Origin: Trichobilharzia szidati
Lineage: Eukaryota > Platyhelminthes > Trematoda > Strigeidida > Schistosomatidae
Length of the DNA stretch: 64,000 bases
Assembly: GCA_944472155.2 (NCBI GenBank)
Contig: OX235271.1
Span: 96,795,256-96,859,255, forward strand
Direction of reading: 5' to 3'
Positions 45,600 through 56,329 of the stretch are shown here, piece by piece. Position 1 is the stretch's first letter, and each line of letters opens with the position of its first letter. The notes beneath the pieces were generated by a model. That model made no database searches, was not told where the DNA came from, and saw only the letters and a program-made list of their open reading frames with translations. The translations under genes and the position numbers were made by a program.

Positions 45600-46090
45600 T
45601 ATGTGTAAAATTTAGGCACTGTGGTAGTAAGTAATTCCATTCCTATTACACGTATTTGAAGTTGATTCGATAAACAAAGCTTCTGTTACCAGTCTCTTCC
45701 TCCACCCTGTCACATTAGATTTTAAAACTGTCATCTTATCCCATCCTATTGTATAGTTGTGTGGAACTGCATGTAGTGCCATCTATGGCTCAACTATTCT
45801 CTAGATTTCTTATCTTACTCGGGTTAACTAACCTAGATTTAGCTAGGTTTTAATGCTCGGCTAGTCTGACTGCCTCTGTTCTACTACTTTGACAATCATT
45901 CCAGCAGGGTATCAGATAAACTAAATTGTTTTGTTTTAAAGGCTCCCCTGGAGGGATCCTTTAACCGACGAAGCTTGTTTCTAATTGAGTTTGTGGGTTT
46001 GAATGCGAACCACTTTTATTCCTGGCTTGTTAAGAATACTGCGCAAGGTTTCCGAGGTTCCTTCTTTGTATGGAAGTACTACCGATGATT
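45600..46090 (-). pseudogene. PLE relic, second lineage (end of RT and GIY-YIG)
   Basis: Minus strand reads 'VLPYKEGTSETLRSILNKPGIKV', the linker typical between RT and GIY-YIG in PLEs, followed by broken GIY-YIG frames and 'RVEEETGNRSFVYRI'. It parallels the PLE at 54040-56270 ('VLLYKEEKSGALRRILNEAGIEVTFKPT') and not the 23.8 kb copy. Many stops. Confidence 0.65.
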
Positions 46091-46189
46091 GTTGATGTTG
46101 TCATTATCGTGCGCATGTTTGACATGCATGTCGTCATTAATATTGCTATTATTATTATTATCGCTATCACTACAATCATTACTTATTTT

Positions 46190-47040
46190 ATTTTTACATT
46201 TCCCTACAAACTTGAAGACTTACTGGCGAAAACCAACAAAGTGGCTGGAGAGCCTGGCAGAGAAGACAGGACTGCAGGTGAACATAGAGAAGACGGAGGT
46301 GATTAAGATAATCAACCAACATCAACAGCAACAACAACCAGCACCAATCACCATCAACGAGAGAGATTTAACAGAGGTTACTTCCTTCACTTATCTGGGA
46401 AGCATCGTTTCAACTACAGGCAGTTGGAAGGGATGAAGATGTCATAGCTGACCAGCATAGATCAGAAAGGCAAGATACGCCTTCATCAACCTGAAACCAG
46501 TTTGGAAATCTTCTACACTCAGCATAAAGAACAAGATTCGGATTTTCAACACCGATGTAAAGTCAGTCATTTCCTATATACGGGTCAGAAACTTAGCGTG
46601 TAGCGAAAAGAATTTCCAACAGGTTACAGACTTTTATCAACAGCTGCCCACTTCGCTGGCTCCATACTGAAGATAAAATGGATAGCCGGCCAACCAGAAA
46701 GAACTAGCAACAAGAAATTCTGGCAGGCGACAAGCCAACCAAGAGCCGATCGCCTAACAAAGATGTCGAATAAAATGTAGGTGGATCGGGTAAACATTGA
46801 GGAGGTCGTCGAATGAAATTGCGCGCCAGGTAGACCATCGCTCGAGTGAAATCCAAATGGGAAGTGACGCGTGGGTCGTCAGTGCGAGGGTCACATGGAG
46901 GAGATCGTGTGAAGAGGAGATGAGAGATTTTGAGCAATCGTGGACCCAGCTGAAGAGGACAGCAGAAAATAGAACAAAGTGCAGATGTGTTGTTGAAGCC
47001 CTATTTTCCACTAGGAACCCAGGGGAATAATAATAATATG
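46190..47040 (+). pseudogene. RTE-like LINE C-terminal relic
   Basis: Starts with 'WLESLAEKTGLQVNIEKTEVIKI' and 'DLTEVTSFTYLGSIVST' (end of RT), continues with 'RKARYAFINLKPVWKSS', 'RRSSNEIARQ', 'VTWRRSCEEEM' and 'WTQLKRTAENRTKCRCVVEALFSTRN' and ends in aataataat. Same family as 43375-44820 but opposite strand. Stops at several points; the catalytic core is not in this piece. Confidence 0.85.
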
Positions 47041-47690
47041 TACATATGGAACTATTCTGTCAGTTTGATTCATGGTTTAATATCAGTCTTCTTCTAGTTG
47101 ATCAGATTCATTTTTGACTGAATTTTCAATACTTGAATTAATCGTTGAAATTTAGTTTCTGATGCCGCATAAATCCTGCTTGATTTCATTAAATAAATAT
47201 GCTCTGAAAAGGGTTGTATTCTGCTTTTGTCAGATATTTGGTGTTCCAAAGAAATTCTTCGGATACTTCCATTTTTATATTTAATCCAGTTTGATTCTTC
47301 AATTTGAATACAAATAAATCAAAAGATCCAAGAATCAGATGATTTGGACTGACTCACAGAATGAATTCGCGTAAATAATCTACTTCACCAGCTTCATAAT
47401 CCTTCCAAGGATAATTACTAAATGTAATTAATTTTAAGCTAAATTCTAAGGCGCAAATCCTTTTTAGCATCAGAGATGTATGACGGTTAAATCAGTAGGA
47501 ACATTTCTATAACACCGACAGCTAGTTCCCTACCAAGAACTTTGGAGGATAATTGTTGTGTACTAAGATTTGAATACACAAGAAAAGTTTTCACAAAAAT
47601 AATCATGTCGCCAGAATTAGACTATGCACATTCATGTTCCTAAGAGGTCTTTGAAGCATACTGAGAAGTAAATATTTGTCAAAACGCTCA
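47041..47690. other. Intron stretch without recognised element
   Basis: AT-rich, no named feature seen. Confidence 0.4.
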
Positions 47691-47694
47691 GGGT

Positions 47695-47882
47695 GCTTAG
47701 ATGGTTGAAGGCAATCGCCAGGAAACGCTGGACATAAGTTTCGTGCTTGCTGGGACTTATCAGGAAAGTGTATATGCAATCCTGAAGGGACTGATTTCCC
47801 CTCTGAGATTCGAACCTACTTCACCGAGTGCTGCAGTTGTACATGTTATCACTGAGCTATTCTTCTTGTAGGACTGTAAAAG
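47695..47882 (-). mobile_element. Family C SINE-like unit
   Basis: Resembles the left unit of the 29290-29822 pair: 'ggttgaaggcaatcgccagg', 'gagattcgaacctacttcacc' (B-box region on the minus strand) and 'atcactgagctatt' (A-box region). Confidence 0.65.
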
Positions 47883-47916
47883 ACACATTGAATGGTCACC
47901 AGGGAACAAACACCCT

Positions 47917-48128
47917 CATGCGTCTAGTTCTTGGTGTTTATGTCAGCCGACTTTGTAATGTATTCTCCCAGCTAAGTGACTGACCATCGCGGTGCACTCT
48001 AAATCGATGTTAGACGGCTGAAGGCGTCATTTCTGAGTGCTTCGCGATGGCCAGTCACTTAGCTGGGTGAATACATTACAAAGTTGGCTGACAGAATTCA
48101 GTCTACATAAATACCAAGGACTTGACGC
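47917..48128. repeat. Hairpin of family C-like flank
   Basis: 47917-48000 and about 48030-48128 are inverted: 'agccgactttgtaatgtatt' at the left reappears as its complement at the right. The spacer is short (about 30 bases). Both arms are like the flank between the two C units at 29510-29600. Confidence 0.75.
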
Positions 48129-48420
48129 ATGACTATCTTTATACTCTAGTGGCTAATCAATGTAAGTATGTTTGGTAAAGCAGTCTGGAATATTGTAAAA
48201 ATTATAAAACAGGAATGAAACAATTATTCTCTGACTACTCTTCGTACTTCAAAAGTATTCTAAGGAGTTTCACTGATAAAATTCACTAATAAATTAGCCC
48301 CCCCCCAAAAAAAACGAAACAGCTACAAGCTATTCTGATAATTCGACACCATTATTACCTGTAAGATTGCATAGACATATGACGTAATCCTTTGGTTTTT
48401 TTCAAAATTTAATCTTTCAG

Positions 48421-48543
48421 ACGGAGAATATGGATTGCGAAACGCGTTTACTTGAAGAAAAGTTATCTAGACAACATTATCTCATTAAAATTTGGCCAAA
48501 CATCTTAAAGCGGCTTATTCAGCAAGCAATGAATGATTCATAA
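48421..48543 (+). CDS. LRRC49: LRRC49-like gene, conserved last exon
   Basis: Directly after tttcag a phase-0 frame of 40 codons runs to TAA. It reads 'TRLLEEKLSRQHYLIKIWPNILKRLIQQAMND', which parallels the conserved LRRC49 C-terminus 'LQKLWPQMFIELVRDAVIEI'. Joined to the donor at 41487 it gives 'SKTLHQTENMDCETRLLEEK', in frame. This is the likely main 3' end of the gene, with a 6.9 kb intron before it. Confidence 0.8.
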   Translation, partial: TENMDCETRLLEEKLSRQHYLIKIWPNILKRLIQQAMNDS

Positions 48544-49000
48544 TAATGCTACATACAGAAATGAGCAAACTACTAACCATTTGTAGTTAGTAGTAAGCAA
48601 AATTGGAGTGATGTAATATAGACAAATAAATATTTTGCATAGTACTTTATTTTTCTGGAACAGAATACTATTACTTACACATAAATGCGTGAATGAATTC
48701 GTCAGAATCAACTCAGGACTCTGATTCGATCTTCCTTTTTGTAACTTCAATATGCTTTGTGCGGTTGTTTTAATATATGTACAAATCTGATAAGTTATTT
48801 CAATCTATTTCACTTAATTGTACATTTGTTTCATTTAGGGTAGATAAATAATTTATTGTAAAATTTATGAAATGATTCAAAATAATTCTTGAAAAAGATC
48901 ACAATTTACTTTTTTCTTAAATTAGCTCAGTGGCATACCAGTAAAAAATGTGATAGATGAACAACAAGAAATTAGCAACAAGTTACTTTCAAAGTTTGGA
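48544..49000. other. Probable 3' flank/UTR of LRRC49-like gene
   Basis: AT-rich sequence after the last stop; no other feature recognised. Confidence 0.35.
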
Positions 49001-49004
49001 ATTC

Positions 49005-49345
49005 TTCAGTGGTATGCACCAATGACCCCACTGATAATCGAATCCAAGACTTTTCGGTTACAAGACGAGCTCGCTGACCAGTCAGTCAGTCATTGGGATG
49101 GAATCCCAAGGTCCATGAATTGGATGTATGTCACGCTATAATCGCGAATTCACAGAAGTCAGAATTCATAAACAGTCGGATTCTGTCCCAGAGACTGAAT
49201 AGTCAACGTGGTCGTCACGTAAGATGAACGTTCTGGGTTCGATTACCTGTGGTATCATAGGTACTTACTGATGAAGAGTCCCGAACTAGGACGAAATGAC
49301 TGTTAAATTCTTTCTGGTTTTGAATGATTATCCAATTGATATCAA
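49005..49345 (+). mobile_element. Hammerhead SINE family A, inverted composite
   Basis: A minus-oriented tRNA-like part (49010-49115) is followed by a plus-oriented 5' part, A/B boxes and a hammerhead region at about 49265-49310: ctgatga, agagtccc, gaacta, ggac and GAAA are all intact. The cleavage-site region is changed (gactgtta), so stem III is weakened. Confidence 0.65.
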
Positions 49346-49654
49346 TCTGTGATCAAACTTGAAATGAATTAAGTTCCTTGGAAAGTTACTTTTAATCAGA
49401 AATTTGACATTAGTCTACTGATAATCGGAAATTGACGAAAAATCGACAACTGTTTGACATCAACTCATGGTGATATCTGCCGAGGAATTCGGTTTGTATT
49501 TACTGTATATCACAAACTGAAGTAAAGAAAAAGTGTGGACAACTGTTGACCTATACGTTGAAAACAACCAAGTTTCAAACTGCCTTGTTAATTTTAAAAA
49601 ATAACTATGAAAACAATTTCTACAAGATAAAACAAGATACTTTTTAAAACTTTG

Positions 49655-49860
49655 ATGATGAGCTGACATTGCAACTCAATCGCTGAATAGTCTAACAGCT
49701 CGCCTTGTAGGAGGAAGATCTTGGGTCCCAGTCGCTGTGAGTACATATTGATGAAGAGTCCTAAACTAGGACGAAACAGTTATCCAGTACCCCCTGGTTT
49801 TCCTAATGTTTCTTTAATTGATGTCGGCTCGTGATCAAATCTGTAAACCATTGAATTCCT
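49655..49860 (+). mobile_element. Hammerhead SINE family A, 3' two-thirds
   Basis: It has a tRNA-like part with a decayed B box (gggtcccag), then ttgatga, agagtcc, taaacta, ggac, GAAAC, agttatcc and the tail. The GAAA box is intact, but stem III is mismatched. Confidence 0.7.
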
Positions 49861-50364
49861 CCAAATCAACACTTCAGAATTCATCCTATTTTACAGGATT
49901 TTCATCAGCTGCGTACAAATGATATAAATGAGAAATTAAGAATGGTTACTGTGATATAAGTGAATGAATGTCCAACTGATATCGGAAGAGTAGATTGAAA
50001 AGAACAATTAAAAAAAACACTGTCTCCAGAGTATACATAGGAATGAAAGTATAAACATTCTTATCAACATTTATCAAGGATGATATACTCTAATTTAGAG
50101 ATGAACTTAAATGAAAGTGGTTATGTAATCACAGGATAGAACAGCTATCCAAACAAAACAACAAGTAAGCTACGCGAAAAATAACAAACGCATTAAAAAC
50201 ATTAGTTAATAGGAAAGTAGAAGGAGACTAACGCCGGACATTAATGCATGATGATGTATGCTCACCAATTCCGTTTGTTGATAATGTATAGTTCAAAAAT
50301 TAGCGTTCGTCTCCCTTACAATATCCAAGTATTGGTTTTGTAGGGATTTTTGTTTGATTGCATG

Positions 50365-50700
50365 GAGGATTTCATTATGAGCTGACATCAGTTAGAGAAC
50401 CACTGGAAAACCTGGGAGTACTGGACAGCTGTTTTGTCCTAGTTTGGGACGCTTTGGCAGTACGCACCCACCGCCACGGTTCGAACCCAGGACCTTCTGG
50501 TTACAAGGCGAGCTCGTAGACCATTGAGCCATGGGGCCCCGACCCAATGGTCCTTGAATTATAACTTCTACCAATTCACGACATAGCGCGACCATTTCGT
50601 AATGTCTTCTTCGATGAATTACTGCCTCATCTTCAACCTTGTAACCAGAAGGCCCTGGGTTCGAACCCCGGTAGGTGAGTACTGCTGAAGAGTTCCTTAT
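50365..50700. mobile_element. Hammerhead SINE family A, inverted pair
   Basis: A minus-strand copy (50365-50640) with hammerhead region near 50415-50465 and B box near 50480 is joined to a plus-strand piece (50638-50700) that repeats 'ttgtaaccagaaggccctgggttcgaacc' -like tRNA sequence and 'actgctgaagagtt'. It is a head-to-head partial dimer. Confidence 0.75.
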
Positions 50701-50953
50701 AATACACAATTGAGTGATTACTACTACTTATTCATCTGATTATATTGACTGTACACAGCACATGTAGAATCCCTGCGAAAAGGCTGGATGTGATCTTTCT
50801 ATCCCCTCATAAGTTGTTTCCATTGCATTATGCGAAATTATCAAGTGATTCGATTAAGAGGAGATGAAAAAACAAGATGTAAACTGCCATCAAAAGTGTT
50901 GGATGATCTAATTTGCATTTGAATTCATTTTTACCACTAGTCACATGTTGGCT

Positions 50954-51288
50954 TGTAACGACAGAAGACAAGGGTCAGGCTACAGATCATTTATTAAGGA
51001 AATCAACGCATATTTATATATTTCCATGTACGTTACTATGGTTAGTTAAGCAAACAAACACAGTCTTCTGATTGGTTGTTTCTCACGTAAAGTTAATCTT
51101 TCATCTATTTGTGACTGTTTCTTGAATGTCAAATCCTCTATATGTTAACTGCATCCGCCTAATCAAAGTCTGCTGTGGTCAGTTTTGAATCAATCTTTGT
51201 TCACATTTTCTCACGACAAATCTTGGGAACGTAAATATTGACGTAAATTACTGTCTACCAATTTGGCTAGTAGACAACTCTCACCACA
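50954..51288 (-). mobile_element. Solo LTR with GGCT target-site duplication
   Basis: On the minus strand it starts TGTGGTGAGAG and ends GTCGTTACA, 335 bases, same family as 16323 and 35108. GGCT flanks both sides (50950-50953, 51289-51292). No internal coding region. Confidence 0.9.
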
Positions 51289-51294
51289 GGCTGA

Positions 51295-51830
51295 CTGGTC
51301 GATAATCGACCATAATTGGTTTGAGGAATAGTATTTATTCTTGGATCAAATGACCTTAATTCCCAATTAAAGTAAACATAATTTTGGGTTATCTGTACAC
51401 ACATTTAGGTCATTAAATGCTTGTTCCCACCAACTTCGCTTTATTGTAACATATAATAATAAAGATATACCTCGGATAGTGATGTGCAGAAACCTATTGG
51501 TCTACAGTGATCGGTTAGTAGTGTGTATTCAGTGTCACATCTACTCCATAGTGCTGACAGAATTCTGTCGGCTTCTTATCAGTTACCTGCGACAATTCAG
51601 TAACAGTGGGCTAGTTTGAATAACTACTTTTGTCACTCACAAATGTAGTACAAATAACTAGTCCTGCTGATTGTCAGTATAATACCAAGAACTAGATCGA
51701 AGGTTGTATTACTTACCTCGATTCCTGATCTCAGTCATTTCTATTTTAATTTGTATGGGCTGCAGCCTAGAGGAGATAAAAGGTGATTCTCTCCGAATAC
51801 ATGGAGACGAAAGATATTCTGGGGCCAGCT
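51295..51830. other. Unassigned sequence with possible repeat
   Basis: No gene. 'gtgctgacagaattctgtcgg' near 51521 resembles family C flank sequence; otherwise unexplained. Confidence 0.35.
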
Positions 51831-51833
51831 GGG

Positions 51834-51992
51834 AGCTGAAATCTTCAACTCACACCTCTGTTTACTGTCTCTATTATGCATTTCTTTTACTTTCTTCTCT
51901 TGCTTTGCGTGCTACATGGATTGTGGCGACTTGAACTGCAGCGCATATGTGCAAAGTTCCATGTCGAAAACCGACCGACCGACCGACCGTAG
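51834..51992 (+). repeat. LINE 3' end with (GACC)n tail
   Basis: The segment from 'tttactgtctctattatgca' to 'catggattgtggcgacttga' matches the 3' UTR of the LINE at 57190-57310 almost base for base and ends in (gacc)n where that copy has (gaca)n. It is a dead-on-arrival 3' fragment. Confidence 0.85.
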
Positions 51993-51994
51993 AA

Positions 51995-52960
51995 AAGAAG
52001 TAATCGGTTAGGTGATCAACGCTTTCTATACATGACAGCACACAAAACTTACATTCATGTAGAAGCCCCTGTAAGTACCTCGACAGTAATGAGATGTCAA
52101 ACTCACCACGCGTTTTAGTATTAAGGAAATGAATTCTACACAGGTTAGAGTTAAGAAACTGGCAAAGCTGTTGTAAATGAACACTGAGGAAACTAATTAT
52201 TAATGAGCAATTGAGTACTTGCTGTGCATACTATAGGCCATCAAAATGAAGCTACTTTTCGCATGGAACAACACCCTGTACTAAAATGTTACCTAGAAAA
52301 CTTCTACCGATTCATTAAAGTCACTATCAATAATTTTATTGCCATGAAGCTTATCAATCTATGAAGAAACCAACGATGGTTCATAGAACTTTTAGAAATT
52401 CAGCTTGCAATTTTGTGAATGTATTCTGCAAATAGGTGAATCGGGGAAATAAAACTGATGTCAGTAGCTTTATTCTCAAACATTTGCACCCTCATAACGA
52501 CTGATTTCAAAGGATCGACATTCCTCTAATAACATGTTTAAAGTCTTCGATGGCATTATTTATACTTGGTCAAGTCAACGACAATTCATGGGTTACGTTC
52601 TGATCTCTTCTTTCAAAATCAAAATACGTGTCTACCACTCTTATGATGAAAAGTGTAGAATTTTTACTCTAAATTCATTATATATTTAATTTTTTCCCCA
52701 ATCAAACACTTTACCCTTATTCCCACCCTTTAACATACAACTGGACTAAGTCAGTTTCATAACTGCTACGTAAAATCAACTTCCATTCTTACTATTCTCA
52801 ACTCTCCTTTTCACTAGGTAACGATTTGTTGAAATTATATTCTCATTAATTCTGATTAGTTTTTATGTTGAAGACAAATATTATAGTTTTTAAAAGTGAG
52901 ACTTTAATAAACAAAATCTTCACCGTTATCACCTCCTTCCAAGATTCTATCAAGCTGAGT
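51995..52960. other. Intergenic stretch without recognised element
   Basis: No gene or repeat family identified. Confidence 0.4.
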
Positions 52961-53002
52961 ACTGAATACTTAAATCTGTCTCATATAGAAGGCAGAAGAA
53001 AG

Positions 53003-53046
53003 TCTGAGCGAAGAACATCCTTTTCGATAATTTCATCTTCTAGCTC
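53003..53046 (-). ncRNA. PLE-associated hammerhead-like motif (5' inverted arm)
   Basis: Minus strand: stem I gagc/gctc, gatga box, atcGAAA and a near-palindromic stem III (aaggatgttctt) then TC. Same layout as 25566-25608. Confidence 0.5.
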
Positions 53047-53620
53047 TACAATAATACATATATATTTATATATACAAAATATTCTAGAATAATCATCATC
53101 AACAATATTGGTGTTTTTGAATACTATCGACCAATGAAATTACAGTTCAAGAAAGACGCTTAAGTTACAATAGCACCATCCTGCGTGGTTAAGTAAGGGA
53201 CAAACAAAATCTATTCATAGCGCTATTCTATCTCATCTTGTGGATACAGAACACAAGACTGATGTTAACGAGGTTTTCTACCGCATACCAACTAATCTTA
53301 ACTTTAGTTTAAGTGTTCCTCTACTACATATTGCTGAGGCTGTTGGGATCTACATTAAGAAACCTAACTTATGTGTCCAAAAGAAGGAATTGGTTCAGAC
53401 ACTGTCCTTACTTTGGCCATCAAGGTTTTAATGATCCTTAATTTGTTGTGAAAATTCCATTGATTTGATATTCTATTTACTATTACATTTTTATGCTTAT
53501 TAAACTTAAGCGTCTTTCTTGAACTGTAACTTCATTGGTCGATAGTATTCAAAAACACCAATATAGTTAATGACGTTTATTCTAGAATATTCTATGTATT
53601 TAAACAGATATATAAATGCA

Positions 53621-53661
53621 GAACAAGAAGAGGAAATTATCAATAAGGACATTCTTTGCTC
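53621..53661 (+). ncRNA. PLE-associated hammerhead-like motif (3' arm), decayed
   Basis: Plus strand: agaagagg, loop, atcaataagga, cattcttt, gctc. The GAAA box is lost (aata), so it is inactive. Confidence 0.35.
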
Positions 53662-53969
53662 AAATTTTCTTCTATCTTCTAAATGTCTGAATGAATATTT
53701 TCGCATTATCTCATTTGGATAGATGCATGTCAAGCTTACAGCAGTGAAGCAAACAAAATGGTCTCCAATTGTACAAAGATTTGATCTACCCGTGTTCACA
53801 GTTAACCGTACTTATCAGTAGAATAATCCGCCTAGTTCCCTACATCCCCTTACTCTGTTTCAATCGCTTGAAGTATTTTTTTTCTCGGTAAGCAAGATAA
53901 TAAAACAAAGTGATACCAATCGTGAGAGACTTATTTCAAATATCACCCAGTGATGCAGTATTAACAACT

Positions 53970-54010
53970 GGATGACGTTTCGAGCATAAATTATTGCTCA
54001 TAATCATATC
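53970..54010 (-). ncRNA. PLE hammerhead-like motif, second type
   Basis: Minus strand: gatatgattatga, stem II gagca/tgctc with an ataattta loop, GAAAC, then GTC and atcc as the right strand of stem I (gat/atc). GAAACGTC has the tiny stem III (acgt) and cleavage triplet of known PLE hammerheads. The first box is altered from CTGATGA. It lies at the 3' end of the PLE at 54040-56270. Confidence 0.55.
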
Positions 54011-54125
54011 GATTTAGCCATACGGCTTCATAATTAAATACTTTCACCCTGTCCCACCTTATTTTGTGATTGCATGCAAGTGAATGGAGTGCAATGGCTG
54101 AGCTTTTCTCTAGGTTAATTAACTT

Positions 54126-54361
54126 CCTTTTTAATTCCTTTACTATCTCAGTGGGCCCTAAGGCTTCAAGCTACAGGCTTGAAGTTTCTGTAGGAGTGGT
54201 GTTTATTTTTAAGCGATGGGGTTACTGGCCTCACGCACAACCTTACCCCTTTACCAGTCTTATTAATGGCTTAGAGAAGTAAAGGAGTGCATCGGCCGGG
54301 GATCGAACCCCGGACCACCTGTATGGTTGGCGAGCATCCTACCGCTGTACCACCGAAGCAT
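54126..54361 (-). mobile_element. tRNA-headed SINE, body type B1, nested in PLE
   Basis: Minus strand: head with B box ggttcgatccc, A-box region tggtacagcgg, full B1 body. It inserts in the GIY-YIG part of the PLE. Confidence 0.9.
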
Positions 54362-55607
54362 ACTTATTTGACTTAGAAGAGTTAATTATTCTAGGTTTAG
54401 CTAAATTTCCATATTCCAATAATCTAGTTGACTGAGACCTACTAGTTCGACCTCACAGTCATTACGTGGTATTTGGTTTTATTTTTCTTAAATGGATCTT
54501 TAAGCTGAAAAAGTTTGTCGCTGAGAAATGGTTGGTTTAAATGTCACTTCAATTCCAGCCTCATTGAGAATCCTACGTAAGGCCCCTGATTTTTCTTCTT
54601 TATACAGCAGTACTATAAAGACCTTGAATTCTATAATATTGTAGTCATTTTCATTACTAATCATATTTTTCCTGTGGTTCTTCATACATTTCTGGTGGGT
54701 AGTTACTAACTAGTAATATTTCCTTTATTTGTTTGATTTCACTATTTAGATCTTCTGGCTTACTAGTTAAGCTCTTAGCCCGATTATACAGACTTTTAAC
54801 TAAACCTACACCTTTACCGATTCTGGATGGGAAGAATTAAACTAGGTTCCCTAGTATCTAAATTACAATCTGGATTTCGTTTTATTTTACATTCTACCAT
54901 GGCCAACTCACTCTGTTCGTTTTCTAACTCAGAAGTGAATTGGATTCTGTCTATTGCAGAGGGATATGTTCAGATTTCTACACAGTGAATGTATCACCCA
55001 CATATCTCCACCATAACCTGGGAGCAGGACTGAACGTTCTAGGAGCTTCACTTCCCCAGATGTCCATAAAATTGCCTGCTACTATCAGAGATATTGGTGA
55101 TACCATTGTCACCCTATTCGTTTGTTCAGATAATTTATTTTGAAATTCGAATACAGTGGAGGTTAGAAATAAATCAGTACCTAATATAATTTCATCAACC
55201 GCCAGCTTAGTCCTATTTTTTTAGTTTAGGATCAGTGTCCAGTTCACTTGTAACTGCCTACACAGAGCCTACTGTATTATTGTGCAAACTGGTTATATCA
55301 AAACCGATCATTCTTCCATCTTTTTCTAATTGAATTTCCTCTAGCTTCTGTTTCATTACAAAGGAATTAGTTAGCCTATATTCTGACTTATCCTTAATGG
55401 GATACAATATTGATACTAAATTATTAAGATAACTCGTACATCGGGGTGTTCCTAAAGTCAACTATTAGCTTGATAGGGTATCCTGCTTTATGAAAGTTTA
55501 TAATCCCACACATTCTACTAAGATTATTAGTTTTTATGCATTAGATTGAACCATTCTGACTCACCCAAAGATCATTTCACTCGGCGTACTAGATCACCTG
55601 TAGATAT

Positions 55608-55800
55608 TTTGATTTTTTTTTACTATAGCTTGAAACCACACAGTATTTTCGGTACAAGTACGGAATTTTCAGCACGTGATATCGGTAGCCCAAATTTTGC
55701 AGGCCGACCAAATGATATCAGGTGTGCGTCGGTAAGGGATCGAACTCCGGACCATGTGCATGGTCGGCGAGAGTCCTAACGGCTGTGCCACCGACGCACA
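55608..55800 (-). mobile_element. tRNA-headed SINE, body type B2, nested in PLE
   Basis: Minus strand: gtgcgtcggtggcacagccg head, damaged B box (gagttcgatccc), B2 body and tail. It sits in the RT N-terminal part of the PLE. Confidence 0.88.
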
Positions 55801-56329
55801 TAATAGTATAGCAACAGAAGGCAAGACACGGAAGCCGAAGTATATTTCTCATTAATCAAACCGACGTTTATACATCTACAGTTTATATTCGTTAACCAAT
55901 CATTGAGAGTGTGATTTCGGTTTATATCAAACGACATGAAATCGAATGTTCAAATAGAGATATATAGTATTCTGTTGCTAATGCCGAATTGAACTGTAGG
56001 AACATGTGAGAATAACATTTCGTTGGCACACACACATTATCTGTATCACACCACCACAATGGTATCCACAGGTTTTTCAACTTCTTCATATGAACCTATT
56101 TCAATGTATTCATTGGCTTTGTTGATACAATTTGATTTGGCCATGACTACTGTTATATTACTTTTGTCCGATTTGGCAGTTACTACAATCTCCAGATTGT
56201 TTAGAGCTGCTATAAGTTGTTTCTTCCTTTCTTCTGGTGTTTTTGTGTCAATGCACATAATGTGTCCTGATTGGTTCAGTAGTAGTTTTGTCTATTTGTC
56301 ACTTAATACTACTTCTATACACTAGGAAT

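Larger units (their letters stand above)
52970..53700 (+). mobile_element. Short PLE remnant bounded by inverted terminal repeats
   Basis: 52976-53166 and 53510-53700 are inverted copies (the latter's complement reads the same 'GVFEYYRPMKLQFKKDA' segment). Between them a plus-strand frame (53240-53431) encodes a GIY-YIG tail: 'DTEHKTDVNEVFYRI', 'HIAEAVGIYIKKPNLCVQKKELVQTLSLLWPS'. Each arm has a hammerhead-like motif, minus at 53003-53046 and plus at 53621-53661. This is the typical PLE layout with an upstream inverted terminal copy. Confidence 0.8.
54040..56270 (-). pseudogene. Nearly full-length decayed PLE with two nested SINEs
   Basis: Read from 56258 down: N-terminal 'LIAALNNLEIVVTAKSDKSN' (usual ADKGN); 'GTPRCTSYLNNLVSILYPIK' (55461); 'MIGFDITSLHNN' (motif A); across frameshifts 'FEFQNKLSEQTNRVTMVSPIS' (motif B) and 'WWRYVGDTFTV' (motif C, GD instead of DD); 'IQFTSELENEQ'; and 'LRRILNEAGIEVTFKPT'. 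Then come broken GIY-YIG frames. Domain order is that of a PLE, of a lineage different from the 23.8 kb copy. SINEs at 54126-54361 and 55608-55800 interrupt it. Confidence 0.8.

Noticed and set aside
56023..56325. 100-codon plus-strand frame
   Set aside because: Antisense of the PLE N-terminal region, which reads sensibly on the minus strand.
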